Below, one piece after another: positions 12,501-23,972 of a stretch of DNA of 64,000 nucleotides; the stretch's first letter is position 1; each line of letters begins with the position of its first letter. A program made the position numbers and the translations under genes. The notes beneath the pieces were generated by a model that saw nothing but the letters and a program-made list of their open reading frames with translations, was not told the origin of the DNA and did no database searches. Origin of the DNA: Rhizophagus irregularis (lineage: Eukaryota > Glomeromycota > Glomeromycetes > Glomerales > Glomeraceae); NCBI RefSeq assembly GCF_026210795.1, contig NC_089450.1:2852001-2916000 (forward strand), in the 5' to 3' direction.

Positions 12501-12957
12501 TTTTTTGAAAATAATTTTCTTCGTATATATATATATATATATATTACAAAGCATATGGGACCCTTTAATAATTGTTGTAGTGTATTTCTTTTACACTATT
12601 AATTATATTAATAAGTAATGCAATTTATATACGCACGTCCTTGTATTTGTAGACAAATATCTTCGTATGAGTTAGATAACGAAAATTTATTTCTTATTCA
12701 AAATTGGAATGAACGATTTATGAGTTTTATTTAAAATGATGATATCTTAATAATTACATAAATTTATCTTAAATTATTAATCTTATGTTCTAAATGCATC
12801 ATGCTTTACAAAACTTAATCTTTATTAAGAGGGAATTTTCATAAATCGTAATTTTGCAGAAAATTTGGATCTACAGAAGTATGAATTATATTAAATTTAG
12901 CAAATATCAATAAAATAATGCACAATAATTTCTCACCTGCTAATTTTATTTTCAAAA
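12501..12957. other. AT-rich spacer
   Basis: A TA dinucleotide run at about 12525-12545 and otherwise featureless DNA downstream of the small minus-strand gene. Confidence 0.5.
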
Positions 12958-13137
12958 TTAACGGAAAATAAATCCGTTAAAAAATTCGTTCATTGACAAA
13001 TCATTTGTAATTTGTTGGGGAAGACTCGCGATGCGTCTCAATGTATCTCCATTATTAATTGGCATGTTAAGTCGATTATATCTTCTAGATATCTTACTTA
13101 TAATTCTTTGCCTTCTATGTCTTTTTCGAGAAAGCAT
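12958..13137 (-). CDS. Small basic protein, family member 1
   Basis: The minus strand encodes 59 residues from ATG (13137-13135) to TAA. The N-terminal 25 are very rich in Arg and Lys (RKRHRRQRII type). The C-terminal part reads NNGDTLRRIASLPQQ, then TNDL and FFNGF. A 58-residue relative lies at 56340-56516 on the plus strand with the same order: basic head, then NGxTLRxIAxLPxQxTNDL, then FFNGFxF. Conservation of frame, length, start and stop at two places with unrelated flanks is the evidence that this is a gene. The basic head could bind nucleic acid or act as a nuclear-localisation signal; that is inference only. The frame on the opposite strand (13012-13230) is its shadow. Family not recognised. 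Confidence 0.6.
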   Translation of the reverse strand: MLSRKRHRRQRIISKISRRYNRLNMPINNGDTLRRIASLPQQITNDLSMNEFFNGFIFR

Positions 13138-14101
13138 AATCGTTTATATATTATCGTATACGTGTATATATGTATAAATATGGTTTTTTTTTTTAATTTT
13201 TTCAATTTAAATTTTCTTCCTTTTTTTTGAGGGAGTTGGTAATTAACCCGTCGTATTTATATGAAAATTTAATTTGTTGATATAAGGAAAAATTGTATTA
13301 TTATTTTTACACCAAAAAATTAATACTAACCTAATTCACATGTTACCATTAAGAATTTCTCTGAAGCAAGACGCGCATATTTTTTATGCAATACAAATAG
13401 GCAGTGAATTTCCTTTCGGTGGTTCAATTAAACAAGATTGATAAATTTATATCCATCAATCTTTATGAGTCTGGTTGATTTAAACTAGTTTATTAATAAT
13501 GAAGAATACTTTGTTCAATAGAAAGGTTATACACGGTACAGTACTTTAATATCTATTATAGTTTCAAGATTTGAAATATAACGAATATAACGTACGTAAT
13601 AAATGAGTTAATGAATAACTAACTTTGTTTACTAAATTTAGAATACAAGTGGGAGATCTGTATTTATACACTGTTTGTTCTCATAATAGAATTTATAACG
13701 TATGACGTCATGTGAGCTTAAATAGTATGTGTTTACATATTATCATCATGCAAATGAGCTCCAAATAAGTTTCACATTAAGGAAAAGCAAACTTTGAAAA
13801 ATTGGCGTTTGTTCCTTCTTTTATCGGAAGTTTCCGAAAAATTGATTTATCCAATTTATATTGAGCTATTCAAAATTGATGATTATTTCCTAGTATGGTA
13901 AATTTTTTAATTTTTTTTTAATATTCTATATCAGATATATCAATTCAAGTCAAATTACGGGAATTAAATTTGATTAATTAACTTTAGTTTATTTTAAAAG
14001 AGGATCTTCAAAAAAAAAAATATCTGTGGCTATATTAAATTTATTTTCCTTTTTTGTGTAATGTAAAAAAATTTTATTTTATTTTATTTATTTATTTATA
14101 G
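13138..14101. other. Upstream flank of the small basic gene; possible exon at about 13807-13900
   Basis: Mostly AT-rich. From about 13807 to 13899 one plus frame reads as protein (about 30 codons, Leu/Ile/Glu-rich) and ends near GTAAAT. It may be an exon of the candidate gene below, but the splice phase did not resolve. Nothing else seen. Confidence 0.3.
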
Positions 14102-14291
14102 AATCACCTAATTATGATAAATCACCGAAGCAGATTATATCGTTGCATAGAGTACAGCCACAAACGTTAGATAACTATGCAATTGATGTTCCACATATTC
14201 AATTGGATTTACTTATTCATTATTATCACAGGAAAAGTCACCGTATATTGCGGGCCATAATCCCCCCAAAAAATGGTTCCATTTTCTATTG
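14102..14291 (+). CDS. Possible terminal exon, product unknown
   Basis: It follows an acceptor-like tract (TTTATTTATAG). One frame reads about 63 codons to TGA at 14289-14291 with balanced composition (Pro, Gln, His, Arg), including PKQIISLHRVQPQTLDNY. There is no start codon, so it would be a last exon. The upstream donor was not settled. Not recognised. Confidence 0.3.
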
Positions 14292-14574
14292 ATTTTATTA
14301 TTTAAAGAATATACTTTTACTCAGACATTATATATAAACATTTTCTGATTACTATACAAGCATTTTATTAATAATAGCAATTAATAGTGGTACAAAGTCA
14401 ATCCTGAAATTTGTAACTTGATGCATAGAAAAATGGTTAGCGATAAACTAAAAGTAATACGCAAATTTTATATATAAATTTAACCAACAGACAGGCCTTC
14501 ACAATGTTGAACGACCCAACTTTATAACCCATAGCAAGGAAATAGAACAAGAACGATTTATGTTTTGAAGTTCT

Positions 14575-14781
14575 ATGGTTCTGTCGGTGAATTTTTCCGT
14601 GAAGAATATTGATTCCGAATTTGATAAGAAAAAAATAAATGCTATTTATCGGTATAACTTTTTTTCGAGTGATATTAACCACGAATCGCATCTAAAATTC
14701 AATATCTTGGATTTTCTTAGTAAAATTGAAAAATTGAACTTGTCATACATACAATTTATGATAATAATAAACTCGGTGTAA
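14575..14781 (+). CDS. Unrecognised 68-codon open frame
   Basis: ATG to TAA with hydrophilic, Asn/Lys/Asp-rich composition in the first 50 residues. There are no paralogues in the window and no recognised motif. It could be a small gene or chance in AT-rich DNA. Confidence 0.2.
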   Translation: MVLSVNFSVKNIDSEFDKKKINAIYRYNFFSSDINHESHLKFNILDFLSKIEKLNLSYIQFMIIINSV

Positions 14782-16365
14782 ATAAACCCCTTATTCTTTT
14801 TGTTATTGTCATACAGAAAAAAATATTTTTCATTAATGCGATTTGTTATTGAATGATATTTTGGCTAAATCGAAATATAATTTTAACAATATTATGATCA
14901 TTACCGATTTACCGATTTTTTTGTTTCAAAACTTCTGTAACTTTTTTTTATACAGAACCATTATTTACGTTGTTCAAAAAAAATTTTAAAGTTTGCAAAG
15001 ATGAAATTTGTTTTTTAACGGCTTGTTTCTTTAGGAATATGAATGAAGAAATTTTGAAATTTTAGTCATGGAACATCAGGAACATCATAAGACCGAAACT
15101 TGCAGCACATATTTCATTATATAAATGATAATAAAGTATTTAAATATATTTATTATTAGTAATCTAATCTATGAAGGATTTTAATGACGATGCTTTTTAA
15201 AGTTTATCAACAAAGAAAAAAATCTAATTTTAGTTAAGAAACAATCAAATAATAAAGACATTTTTAAATTATTGAATAATCTTGTGCAACCACTCGTTAT
15301 TTATTGAAGAGATGGCGGTTGTTTTTCCTTTTTTGTTATTGTGAATGGCGGATTACGTACAATTTATGTTATTATTATTAACAGTAGTTTAAAGGTATGT
15401 GACAAGTAACATTTTTTTTTTTACAGAAAATTCCACAAGGTTGTGACAACTAACATGCTAATCCTAAACTTCGCCTTAATTCCGCAGCTAACACAAAATT
15501 AGTAATTATCGAAACAAAATATTATTACCGTATATACGCAAGAATAAATAAGCAATAGTATGAAGTAATTTTATTAATTTTATTAAATAATTAATAACTT
15601 TGCATAAAAAAGTAAAAACAGCTCAAACAAACCATTTGCCTAATAATTAGTTTACACTCCTAAACTCATTTTAATTATTTTAATTAAAAACTTCGAGTCT
15701 TCTTTTTTATATAATAATTATACTTATTAACCAACAACTTTTCGTTAGTAATGTAAATCATATATAATTTTCTTGAACTTCTCAATATTTTAATCACAAG
15801 AGAAACAATTTAAAAAAAATTTACATGTAAAAACTCAATGAAGTTAGAGTGTTAGAATGTTAATTAACCGATATTTGTTTTGATGTGAATGCGTTGTTGA
15901 AATTGTGTGTAACATATCGCAACACACTATTTGAGCTCATCTAATTAAACAAAACTATATGTGAATTTTTTCATATTGAACTATAATTAATAATTAATTA
16001 TAACCTTATAATAAATTTCTACTTCTGATAACTTTAAACTCTTCTAATTATTATGTTCAAAATCCTACAAAATCATTCTAAATTGCTATTTCTTTCGTGT
16101 AACAGATCGTTTTTCCAAAAAAATTGTTTCACGTCTCGAAAATGATAAAGTAATACCTTCGGATATATTTATGTAAAATCGTCTGTTACAGCATTTTTTT
16201 TTAGGTTATTGTATATTCATTTAACTTATTATATATATTCTTTGCATACAAAGTTATTGAAATTTTAAGATTTCGGATTTCTTTAAATGTGCAAATGGCT
16301 CAAAACTTTGATTAGCCTCAAATAAGACTGGAAAAAATAATCTAACTAACTGTGGATCTTGAAGA
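14782..16365. other. Gene-free stretch with one small inverted-repeat element
   Basis: Mostly featureless. At 16098-16190 a 93-bp unit begins TGTAACAGATCG and ends with the complement of TGTAACAGACGA, a possible tiny MITE. No target duplication was identified. Confidence 0.35.
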
Positions 16366-16655
16366 AATTCATGTTCAAAGAAGATGAAGAAACTCGTGTT
16401 CAAAGAAGATGAAGAAACTCGTGTTCAAAGAAGATGAAGAAACTCGTGTTCAAAGATGAAGAAAATCGTGTTCAAAGAAGATGAAGAAACTCGTGTTCAA
16501 AGAAGATGAAGAAACTCGTGTTCAAAGAAGATGAAGAAACTCGTGTTCAAAGAAGATGAAGAAAATCGTGTTCAAAGAAGATGAAGAAAATCGTGTTCAA
16601 AGAAGATGAAGAAAATCGTGTTCAAAGAAGATGAAGAAAATCGTGTTTAAAGAAG
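16366..16655 (+). repeat. 25-bp minisatellite, about 12 units
   Basis: Tandem GTTCAAAGAAGATGAAGAAA plus CTCGT or ATCGT. Twelve GTTCAAAG or GTTTAAAG starts are counted. One unit (near 16450) is three bases short. Two variants differ at one base: the C form dominates the left half and the A form the right, apart from the short A-form unit. The unit length is not a multiple of three and the frames close, so it is not coding. Confidence 0.9.
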
Positions 16656-19525
16656 AGAGCAAAAAAAAAATTTCACGTTTCAAAGATAAAATAATCTCCA
16701 TCATTTGGAGAAGAACTCGCATCAAACTTTTTAGTTGTATATTAGGCAATAAATGAAGTAAAATAGATTTATTATTATTCGTCGACATTTATTAATTTAT
16801 ACGCAATTACGCATTAAGAATTATAATGGAATCGACACTTATTTCCATGGAATTTACGTGAAAAAAATTCAATAATAAATTTTATATAGGTCCACAAATA
16901 GTTTTAATTTAATTAATTGACCGCTCACTCCAGCGTTGCACGCGTAACTGTATATTATATTATTCTTTATTTGTACGTACTGATCACTAGCTAGCGATTT
17001 TATTGAATTTAAGTCAGATCAAGGCATTCATACGAAATAACATACTGTATGTCTACAAAATATTATGATGATCTGTTTGTAAAAAAAACATTGTAATACA
17101 CCCGATAATCTATCTAATTTCAAATAAATAAAACCCATTCACTATTATAATTAAAAAAATATATGTTGTTTAATTTGTTGATTTTTTTCTCTTATTTCTT
17201 TGTTAGATATTTAAAATTCACGGATATGTTATGTATATACTAGTTAATGAATGATGATGATACAAAATATGAGACTTGATGCAAACAAACCTACCAACTT
17301 CTACGATATAGAAGATAAACATCAAATAGCATTATACAGCAGTACTTTTCGTTTACATATTTATACATATAATTGCAATAAAAAGAAGAATTTGTTAATT
17401 TAAAATTGTTATATATTTGAAATATATCATGATGATTAAGAAATGTACGTGTAATATTATGTACTTCCTAATTTCTTATGACGTTCATTTTTTAAAAAAC
17501 GATCACGTGATTGATTTCAAACCTGATGACTAAAATACTCGCATACTACCAATGTTGAATTACAAAAGTATTCATATATATAGTAAAAGAATGATATTTC
17601 GGACTTTTAACTAATTAAAATCTGAATCACAACTTTCAAAATCGCGAAATTAATTTATTCTTATTCATCCATCGGTTATTTCATATACATTTGATATGTT
17701 TGCCGCTTCATATAATTAATGATTCCAATATGAAAAAAATTATGATTACATAATATGCTGTTTCATACATTTAGAATGGTGAAAAATCGGTAATCATTAG
17801 TAAGTGATATTTAGAAATTATTATTAATATGAGCAAATGCCAAGTTGTCGCTGCATGTTCCAGAGAATGTTTAACGGGATTTACTACGAAATCCAGAATC
17901 CCATTATAATGCAAACCCGTAATCCCGAAAATTCAAAATTCCGACACTCATTATCCCGAACATACCTACAAATATTTTAAAAAATGATGCCAAGCCACTC
18001 CAATATTACGTTGTTTTATTAAGAAATTATTGACGATTCAGCCTTAAGTATAATAGCGATGCCTCACCGAAAACTGCGACTTTCACGCCAAATATATTAA
18101 ATGGGAATATTGTAATTATTATGTTTTTATTTATTTAATTCTGTACTAAATAAATTATACAGTCTGTACATCTATAATAACATAAATGAGCAATCAATAA
18201 TTATTACTTGTTACTAATATTATATATTCATAAAACTTAGTTTACATTTCAAAATAACGTTAAACTTACTGGCAAGAACTTGTGTTATTAATAAATATTT
18301 TCAGTCAAATATTCCCAGTTGTATCTTTTTCTTCGTTTCCAGTTTATTAAATAAATAATTTGATCAGTTTCAACTAAATCGAAACCGGTGATAATATAAA
18401 GTAAAAAAATGAAATTTATTTTTCTAACTAGTAAGTGCTTTGCAGAAACCTCTGGTTTTTACAAAATATGTTAGACATAATCACCACATGTTACTAACAG
18501 ATGGTATATATACAGTATGTTGTACATATTTTAATATACGCAATATGTTTGTAATATTAATAAAATAATGTTATAACATTTTTAATATATTTTTAAATTT
18601 CTAATTAAACTAATATAATGCAGTAAATATTTTTGTAATATGAATAAAATAATTTTACAGTATTTTTGAAGTATGTTAAAACATGTATTTAAACTAATGA
18701 TATAGTGAATATTTTGAATATGTTGTTAATATATTTCAAATTTGTTGTTGGAATATGAATGAATATGATATAATACTTGTAATTGCATAGTGATAACAAT
18801 GATACCATACTCCAAATGCATATACAATTAGTATATATTAAACTAGTATATAATTTTGATTATATAATTTTGGCTAAGTTTACGATAAAAATAAAATTCG
18901 TGACTAATCAATCTGCACAAATAATAATAACGTAACTACGTTCTTTTTTTATTGATTTGTTACATTTTTTTTTGATTTTTACAACATCCTTTTTTACATC
19001 TATTCCTATGTCCTTTAATCAAAAATTCTCCTTTTTTACGCCTTTTCCACATCCTTAATCGTAAAAAATTACCATTTTTTACACCATTATCATTGTCATT
19101 ACAAAATAACAAAAAAAAAGACAGATAATCACAAACTTCGTAGCCACGCTCAATTAAGGCAATGTATTACTAGACCTACACTAAAGATGACTTTAGTAAG
19201 GCTTTCTTTGTGATTTAATACATTTTGCCAGCTGGTGAGAAAGCTTATGATCTCTAATCTTATACTAAAAATTTCAAAGCTTTTCAAAAAAAGTTTGACA
19301 GTTTTTTAAAAAAAATTAAAAGAAATAATTAAAAAAAGGTTCAATTTGAAAAACTTTTAAAAAAAATTAAAAAAAAAAGTCTCAATATTTAAAAAGGTAA
19401 AATAATGTAAAAAAAAATTAAAAAAAGAAATAAAGTTAAGTGGGTAAAATAATGTAAAGAGAACGTGCATGGAAAGAAGAAATTATCGTATGTAAATCAC
19501 TAAATACAAAAGAGAATAGTTTATT
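16656..19525. other. Gene-free AT-rich stretch
   Basis: It holds loose near-repeats around AATATGTT (18500-18780) and a short repeat-like block at 17850-17975. The end of that block (CCGACACTCATTATCCC) reappears beside the Rep gene at about 34068. No gene seen. Confidence 0.5.
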
Positions 19526-19822
19526 TCAAAAATCATCCAATATTAATGATCCGCAAATTGCAGTTTGATAAAGACTAAGCTTTTTTAAGCTTATTTGCGC
19601 CAGTATCTCTCCTGTATATTTTATCTTTTTTTCGTTAGCTTTAAGCTTAATCTTTTTTTCGTTAGCTTTAAGCTTAATCTTTTTTTCGTTAGCTTTAAGC
19701 TTAATCTTTTTTTCGTTAGCTTTAAGCTTAATCTTTTTTTTGTTAGCTTTAAGCTTAATCTTTTTTTTCGTTAGCTTTCTCTTTCCTTTCATAATTTTCT
19801 CTTTTCCATTTCCTCTCTCCAC
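19526..19822 (-). CDS. Lys-rich tandem-repeat open frame
   Basis: A 98-codon minus frame whose centre is six copies of a 27-bp unit (19613-19770), each encoding a nine-residue Lys-rich block of the form KKIKLKANE; one unit has Lys for Glu. The unit is exactly nine codons, which keeps the frame open, but the frame's ends have no distinctive composition and no relatives. It could be the end of a protein or simply a non-coding repeat. Confidence 0.25.
   Translation of the reverse strand: MERGNGKEKIMKGKRKLTKKKIKLKANKKKIKLKANEKKIKLKANEKKIKLKANEKKIKLKANEKKIKYTGEILAQISLKKLSLYQTAICGSLILDDF
19613..19775. repeat. 27-bp tandem repeat
   Basis: The unit is CTTTTTTTCGTTAGCTTTAA then GCTTAAT. Copies differ in the T run (27 or 28 bp) and by one C to T change. 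Each unit contains an AAGCTT site. Confidence 0.9.
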
Positions 19823-19899
19823 TCTTTCCCTCTTCTTTCTTTTTATCCTTTCTTTTTCCTTTTATTTTTCTCACTCTTTGCTTTTCCCCTGGTTTTTTC

Positions 19900-20570
19900 T
19901 TTTACTTTTTTTTAGCGGCTGCTTTGAATCTCCTTGAACATGGTTTCGTAAGTCTCTCTTCAAGTTATTTCTCTTAATGAAGGTTACTAATACTCATTTC
20001 TTTTTTTTAGGCATTTTTTTAGATGTTTGGGTGCATGGAAAATTTGGTGGGTAAATCATTTTTTTTAGCAGTTTTTTATGTTAATTAAAAAAGAACCCTT
20101 TTCTAACATTTTTCTCTTTTACTTTTTAAAGAAACAATTAAAGTTTCTTTTTTTTCTTTTTGTAGACGAAATACAGTATCTAGACGCATGAAAAATTTGG
20201 TGGGTGAAGTTTTTTTTTTATTATTTATTATTTCTTTTGACAAAACATTCACTGACGTTTCATTTATTCATTATTCATTTTTGTAGTCTTCGAATATTGG
20301 ACGCATGGGAATTTGGTAGGAAAAGTGATTTTTAAATCATTTTTTAATGAAATAGTTATTGACATTCCACAAAACTTCCTATTGTTTTGTTATTTCTTCT
20401 ATTTTATATATTTTATAAGCGACCAGTACTAGGATGCATAGAATCATGTAATTTAGGTGGGCATTTCAGTAATCTTCCTTGAATTTTTTATTTTAACAAA
20501 ACTTATGTTTATTTTTATTATTTTTTTAGACAGCCAATTTTCTGGACGCGTGGATTTTGGTAGGGAGAGC
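19900..20570 (+). repeat. Array of six intron-like/exon-like units
   Basis: Units start after poly-T plus AG at about 19916, 20011, 20165, 20287, 20420 and 20530. Most carry a core close to GACGCATGGAAAATTTGGTGG, followed directly by a GTAA or GTGA-like donor. Spacing is 95-155 bp. Reading frames differ between units, so coding is doubtful. The array runs straight into the two-exon gene starting about 20571 and resembles 2.7-3.1 kb. Confidence 0.5.
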
Positions 20571-20917
20571 ATGATTAAAACTTCATATTGCCGATATATT
20601 GTAGATTTACATGAAGAATCTGAAGGTGTCGCATATGCTAAATTGAATTCATTATTCAACATAAAGCAAATAATGGTCAGTATTACACTTTTTTCTTATT
20701 TAATTAGTTTCAGGTGACAAACTATATTGATTCTATATCAAGATGCCCAATTTATAATATTCAGGAACTGGAAGAATCACAAATCTTTCCAATCAATTTT
20801 ATTGATCACGTGGCTTTAGTTCATTTTATTCACGATTGTAAAAGTACATGTAACACCAAACATGATGAGGCTAATCAAGGTTATATTTTAAATAGTTTTT
20901 ATGACACTGCAGTTTAG
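20571..20917 (+). CDS. Two-exon gene or gene 3' end, product unknown
   Basis: Exon one (ATG 20571 to 20675) reads 35 codons including YIVDLHEESEGVAYAKLNSL. A 38-base intron (GTCAGT...TTTCAG, 20676-20713) is followed by 67 codons with INFIDHVALVHFIHDCK, ending at TAG 20915-20917. The frame is also open upstream into the last array unit (20530), so the true start may lie in the array. The translation is clearly protein-like. I do not recognise the family. Confidence 0.5.
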
Positions 20918-21440
20918 TCAGTTTAGACAACTATATCGCTAACATTATATTATTATATTACATTAGAGAAAAAATTCTTTCAAAAAATCAAGTCGTACAT
21001 GAATTTATTGGAGGTTTAAATCGAAATTTTTATCATACAATCATTATATTATTTTATTATTTTTGACACATGGCTATTATATTATTTTGTTATTATTACT
21101 CTGTCATTGATATATTTTCAATATATAATTGCTATATAGAATTAAATTTCTATTATATTATTAATACGTATTTACCATATGATGGCCATATAAAGTTAAT
21201 ATTTTGAATAATATTTTTATCATATCTCTGATACATATTTGGCATATAATAGTCATATAATTTAACGTTCAAAATAATATTTTTACCATGTCTCTAACAT
21301 ATAGTTACTATATAAAAATCAGATTTTTATATTATATGTTCAACATATTGTCAACATATAGTTAAAACAGAGATAACATAAATATGATTATCATATGTCT
21401 GGTATATTTTAAAAATATCGCTAACATATTTTTTATATTG
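20918..21440. other. Gene-free, loosely repetitive AT-rich stretch
   Basis: Diverged repeats around CATATAATGGCCATATA and TATTTTTACCATATCTCTGA. No gene. The INTS9-like homology starts just right of this block. Confidence 0.5.
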
Positions 21441-21503
21441 ATAGGGTTTCTGCAAAGAATAAATATAGATTCAATTATTTTTGATATTTAAAAATTATTT
21501 TAC

Positions 21504-22070
21504 CGTCCAAATAAAACTGTAGGCTCTGTAGCGTAAATCTTTCCTTTGAAATTAGTATATTCAGTAATATAAGGTAAAGCTAACATATGATTATAATTGG
21601 TAATAAATATGAAATCAATAATATTCCAATCGATGCTACTAAATTCAGGAGTTTCCACTAAAAATTGACCACGCCGACGAACTCCACCACCTGCACCTCC
21701 ACTACCATCACCAGTTGAATCAATTAGATGATCCAATTACGACGTTTCTTATCATTTTCTTTATTTTCTAATATAGCATCATTAGAAGATGATGTATGAT
21801 CCGAATGATCTGATATATTGGAAGAAACTTCAACAGAAACTGATGCATGTTGTTGTGCTTTTGACCCAATAATATCACGAGGTGGAAATTCTAAAAAGTA
21901 AGAAGTATATAATCCACAATCTATTAATATATTCATTTGCATTAATTTGATTAAAAAACAATTTCTTCTTAAGTTACGACTTAACGGATGCTAATTTTAA
22001 AAAATGATAATAATAATCAGTTTAATTAATTTAATTCACTGATATAAAAATAAACAATTACCAATTTCAT
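21504..22070 (-). pseudogene. INTS9-like gene, 5' half (copy C): exons 1-2
   Basis: INTS9 is the beta-CASP/metallo-beta-lactamase-like scaffold partner of INTS11 in the Integrator complex, which processes and attenuates RNA polymerase II transcripts in the nucleus. A possible micro-exon 1 (22070-22062, three codons) has a GTAATT donor. Exon 2 (21990-21504) starts after AAAATTAG and encodes HPLSRN, ILIDCGL, FPPRDI, then [20 protein letters not shown] and FGR, ending at a GTAAAA donor in phase 2. These match the start of INTS9: the HP near the N-terminus, the DCGLD core and the YATEPT loop. One A is missing at about 21733 (AA where copy A has AAA), shifting the frame. Exons 3 onward do not follow; homology stops within the next intron near 21440. 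Confidence 0.75.
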
Positions 22071-22081
22071 TTTGGTATAAT

Positions 22082-22728
22082 TTATTATAATAGATAAATA
22101 ACGTTTAAAAGAATTTTTTTAAGGCAGATCTGATTTTATATTATTTTTAACGTATGACAATGCAGGTGTAACGATTACAACTGTAGCACGACAAATAGAG
22201 CGTGACAAAAAATATTCACCCCAGCTTAAATTTTATCGTTATTATAAAGGTGGTCAAAGAATTTTTCTACATTATGACAATTTTTAATGGTAATCCACTG
22301 AAATATATTCATGCAACTTTATAGGTTGAATGAAGTCACGTACATACTGCGGCAATGGTTTGACTTAAAAACAAATGTGCCAACAGTTAATACAGTTAAT
22401 TCAGAATAAAATGACTTTAGAAACATCCGGCTATATTCTATTTAAGTTATATATATACTGTATAACATGATTAAATAGTTAATGATATACAGTATCTTGA
22501 TTTATTTCAGAAAATAGGAATACAAACAAAACCTTTTTAAAAGTTTGAAGTATGGATTTGTGAGAATTGAATATGCATTGTGGTTGTGACAAAAAATTTT
22601 ACTATAATCACGTGCTCGGGCTTTTTTTGACTGCTACAGTTGTAATCGTTGTATTACGTTAAAAATATAAAATCAGATCTTGCCTTAAAATTCTTTTAAA
22701 AATGTTATTTATCTTTTATAAATTGTGA
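22082..22728. mobile_element. Long inverted-repeat element between two divergent gene pieces
   Basis: The left arm (22082-22195) and right arm (22632-22728) are inverted copies of about 100 bp (GCTACAGTTGTAATCGTT innermost, TTATTTATC outermost). The spacer is about 430 bp with no recognised coding. A single further arm lies at 31631-31745, upstream of INTS9-like copy A. The arms abut the INTS9-like start (minus) and the GTPase fragment (plus). It could be a transposon with long terminal repeats or a duplicated promoter. Confidence 0.5.
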
Positions 22729-22733
22729 TGCCC

Positions 22734-22977
22734 AAGGTTACACAACCTTTACAACCGGTCATAACTATTACATTAATGGTAAAACTCGTGTCCTTGTTTT
22801 GGATAGCGAAGAGATCGATGATCCCCACAGGATGAAAATTTGGCCACGAAATTATTTATTTTATGTTTAGTTATTTCTTCAACTGTCGTATATAATATTA
22901 ATGGAGTTGTTGATAGAGAAGACATGGAAAAATTGCATTTGACGACAGATTTAAGTAATTTTATCAATAACAAATAA
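22734..22977 (+). pseudogene. GB1/RHD3-type (GBP-like) GTPase fragment
   Basis: Two plus frames joined by a frameshift at about 22830. The first reads NGKTRVLVLDSEEIDDP, which corresponds to the G3 region (VLxLDTEG) of guanylate-binding-protein or atlastin-type G domains. The second continues DENLATKLFILCLVISSTVVYN and INGVVDREDMEKLHLTTDLS, the hydrophobic strand and following helix typical of that family. It ends at TAA 22975. The P-loop before it and the RD/guanine-specificity part after it are missing. The Gly of the usual DTEG is Glu here. It is a truncated, frameshifted remnant. Confidence 0.6.
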
Positions 22978-23972
22978 AAAAAAAAAGATATAAGGTACAA
23001 GTATATGATTTATTATTTTATAATAAACCGAATGTTAACTATAAAATATTTTAAATATATATTACTATATCACTATACTTTTTCTCAATCACACGTTTTG
23101 CTTTACATGAGGAGTTGGCATCTGCCTCAAGAATTTTTCTATATAGATAAATTTTCGTGATTAATATTGTGATTTTTAAAAAAAACGAACGATTAAAACG
23201 TAAAATTTTTATATTTTACAAATTAAAGCTGAAAATACAAAGTGATTTTTTCATGAAATTTAGTTTGAAACAATTAAAAAGTTTATTATAATAATAAAAT
23301 AACTCGCGTTCAAATAAAATTTCACAAGAAATGAATAATTTCATTATTTTTGCGAGAAAAAGAATTTCTCATATATCGCGCAGCATATTTTTAAGGTCTT
23401 TGACCAACTCTATCCGTGAATTATGATACATTACGGAAAAAAAACACGGAATAAATGCCAGCCGAACTGGGAACAAATTATTTTTTCAAAGTCTTTTTCA
23501 TCTAAAATCATTTTTTTTTGGAAATCTTAGATGTTTATAACTGACATAAATGGCAGATTACATTATGCAGATGATTATTTGTTTGTTGATAATCTAAAAA
23601 AATTTGTATAAAAAGAATGAAATGGAGTTGGAGAAATGGGGAAATGGAGCTCGATCACACTTTTAAAAACTTTCTCTACATGTAAAATTCATTTTTATAT
23701 ACGACTTGGATAAATTTATTTTATTTTGATATTATGTTTAGTTAACCCTATGAACTTTTTTTTCTACTTTATCTCATTTATTTTCAGAGTTTTCTTTAAA
23801 ATGATAATCACTTTTACTAGTACTTAAAATAGTTAATAAATAACTTATAAATATAATATATTTTATGTCTTTATTTTGAACGAACGGTACGATATCAGGC
23901 ATTCAGACTATTTTTTGCCACTATTGAAATTTGATATTAGATCACTAAAAATGTTTAATGTTTTTATGGAAG
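22978..23972. repeat. Repeat R2, copy 1, with flanking AT-rich DNA
   Basis: From about 23170 to 23960 it matches 36240-36700 and 58000-58650 in the same orientation. Landmarks are TTTCACAAGAAATGAATAAT and TTTTTGCCACTATTGAAA. Non-coding. Confidence 0.7.

Noticed and set aside
16366-16655. CRISPR-like regular repeats
   Set aside because: Units are contiguous without spacers, in a eukaryotic context; it is a minisatellite.
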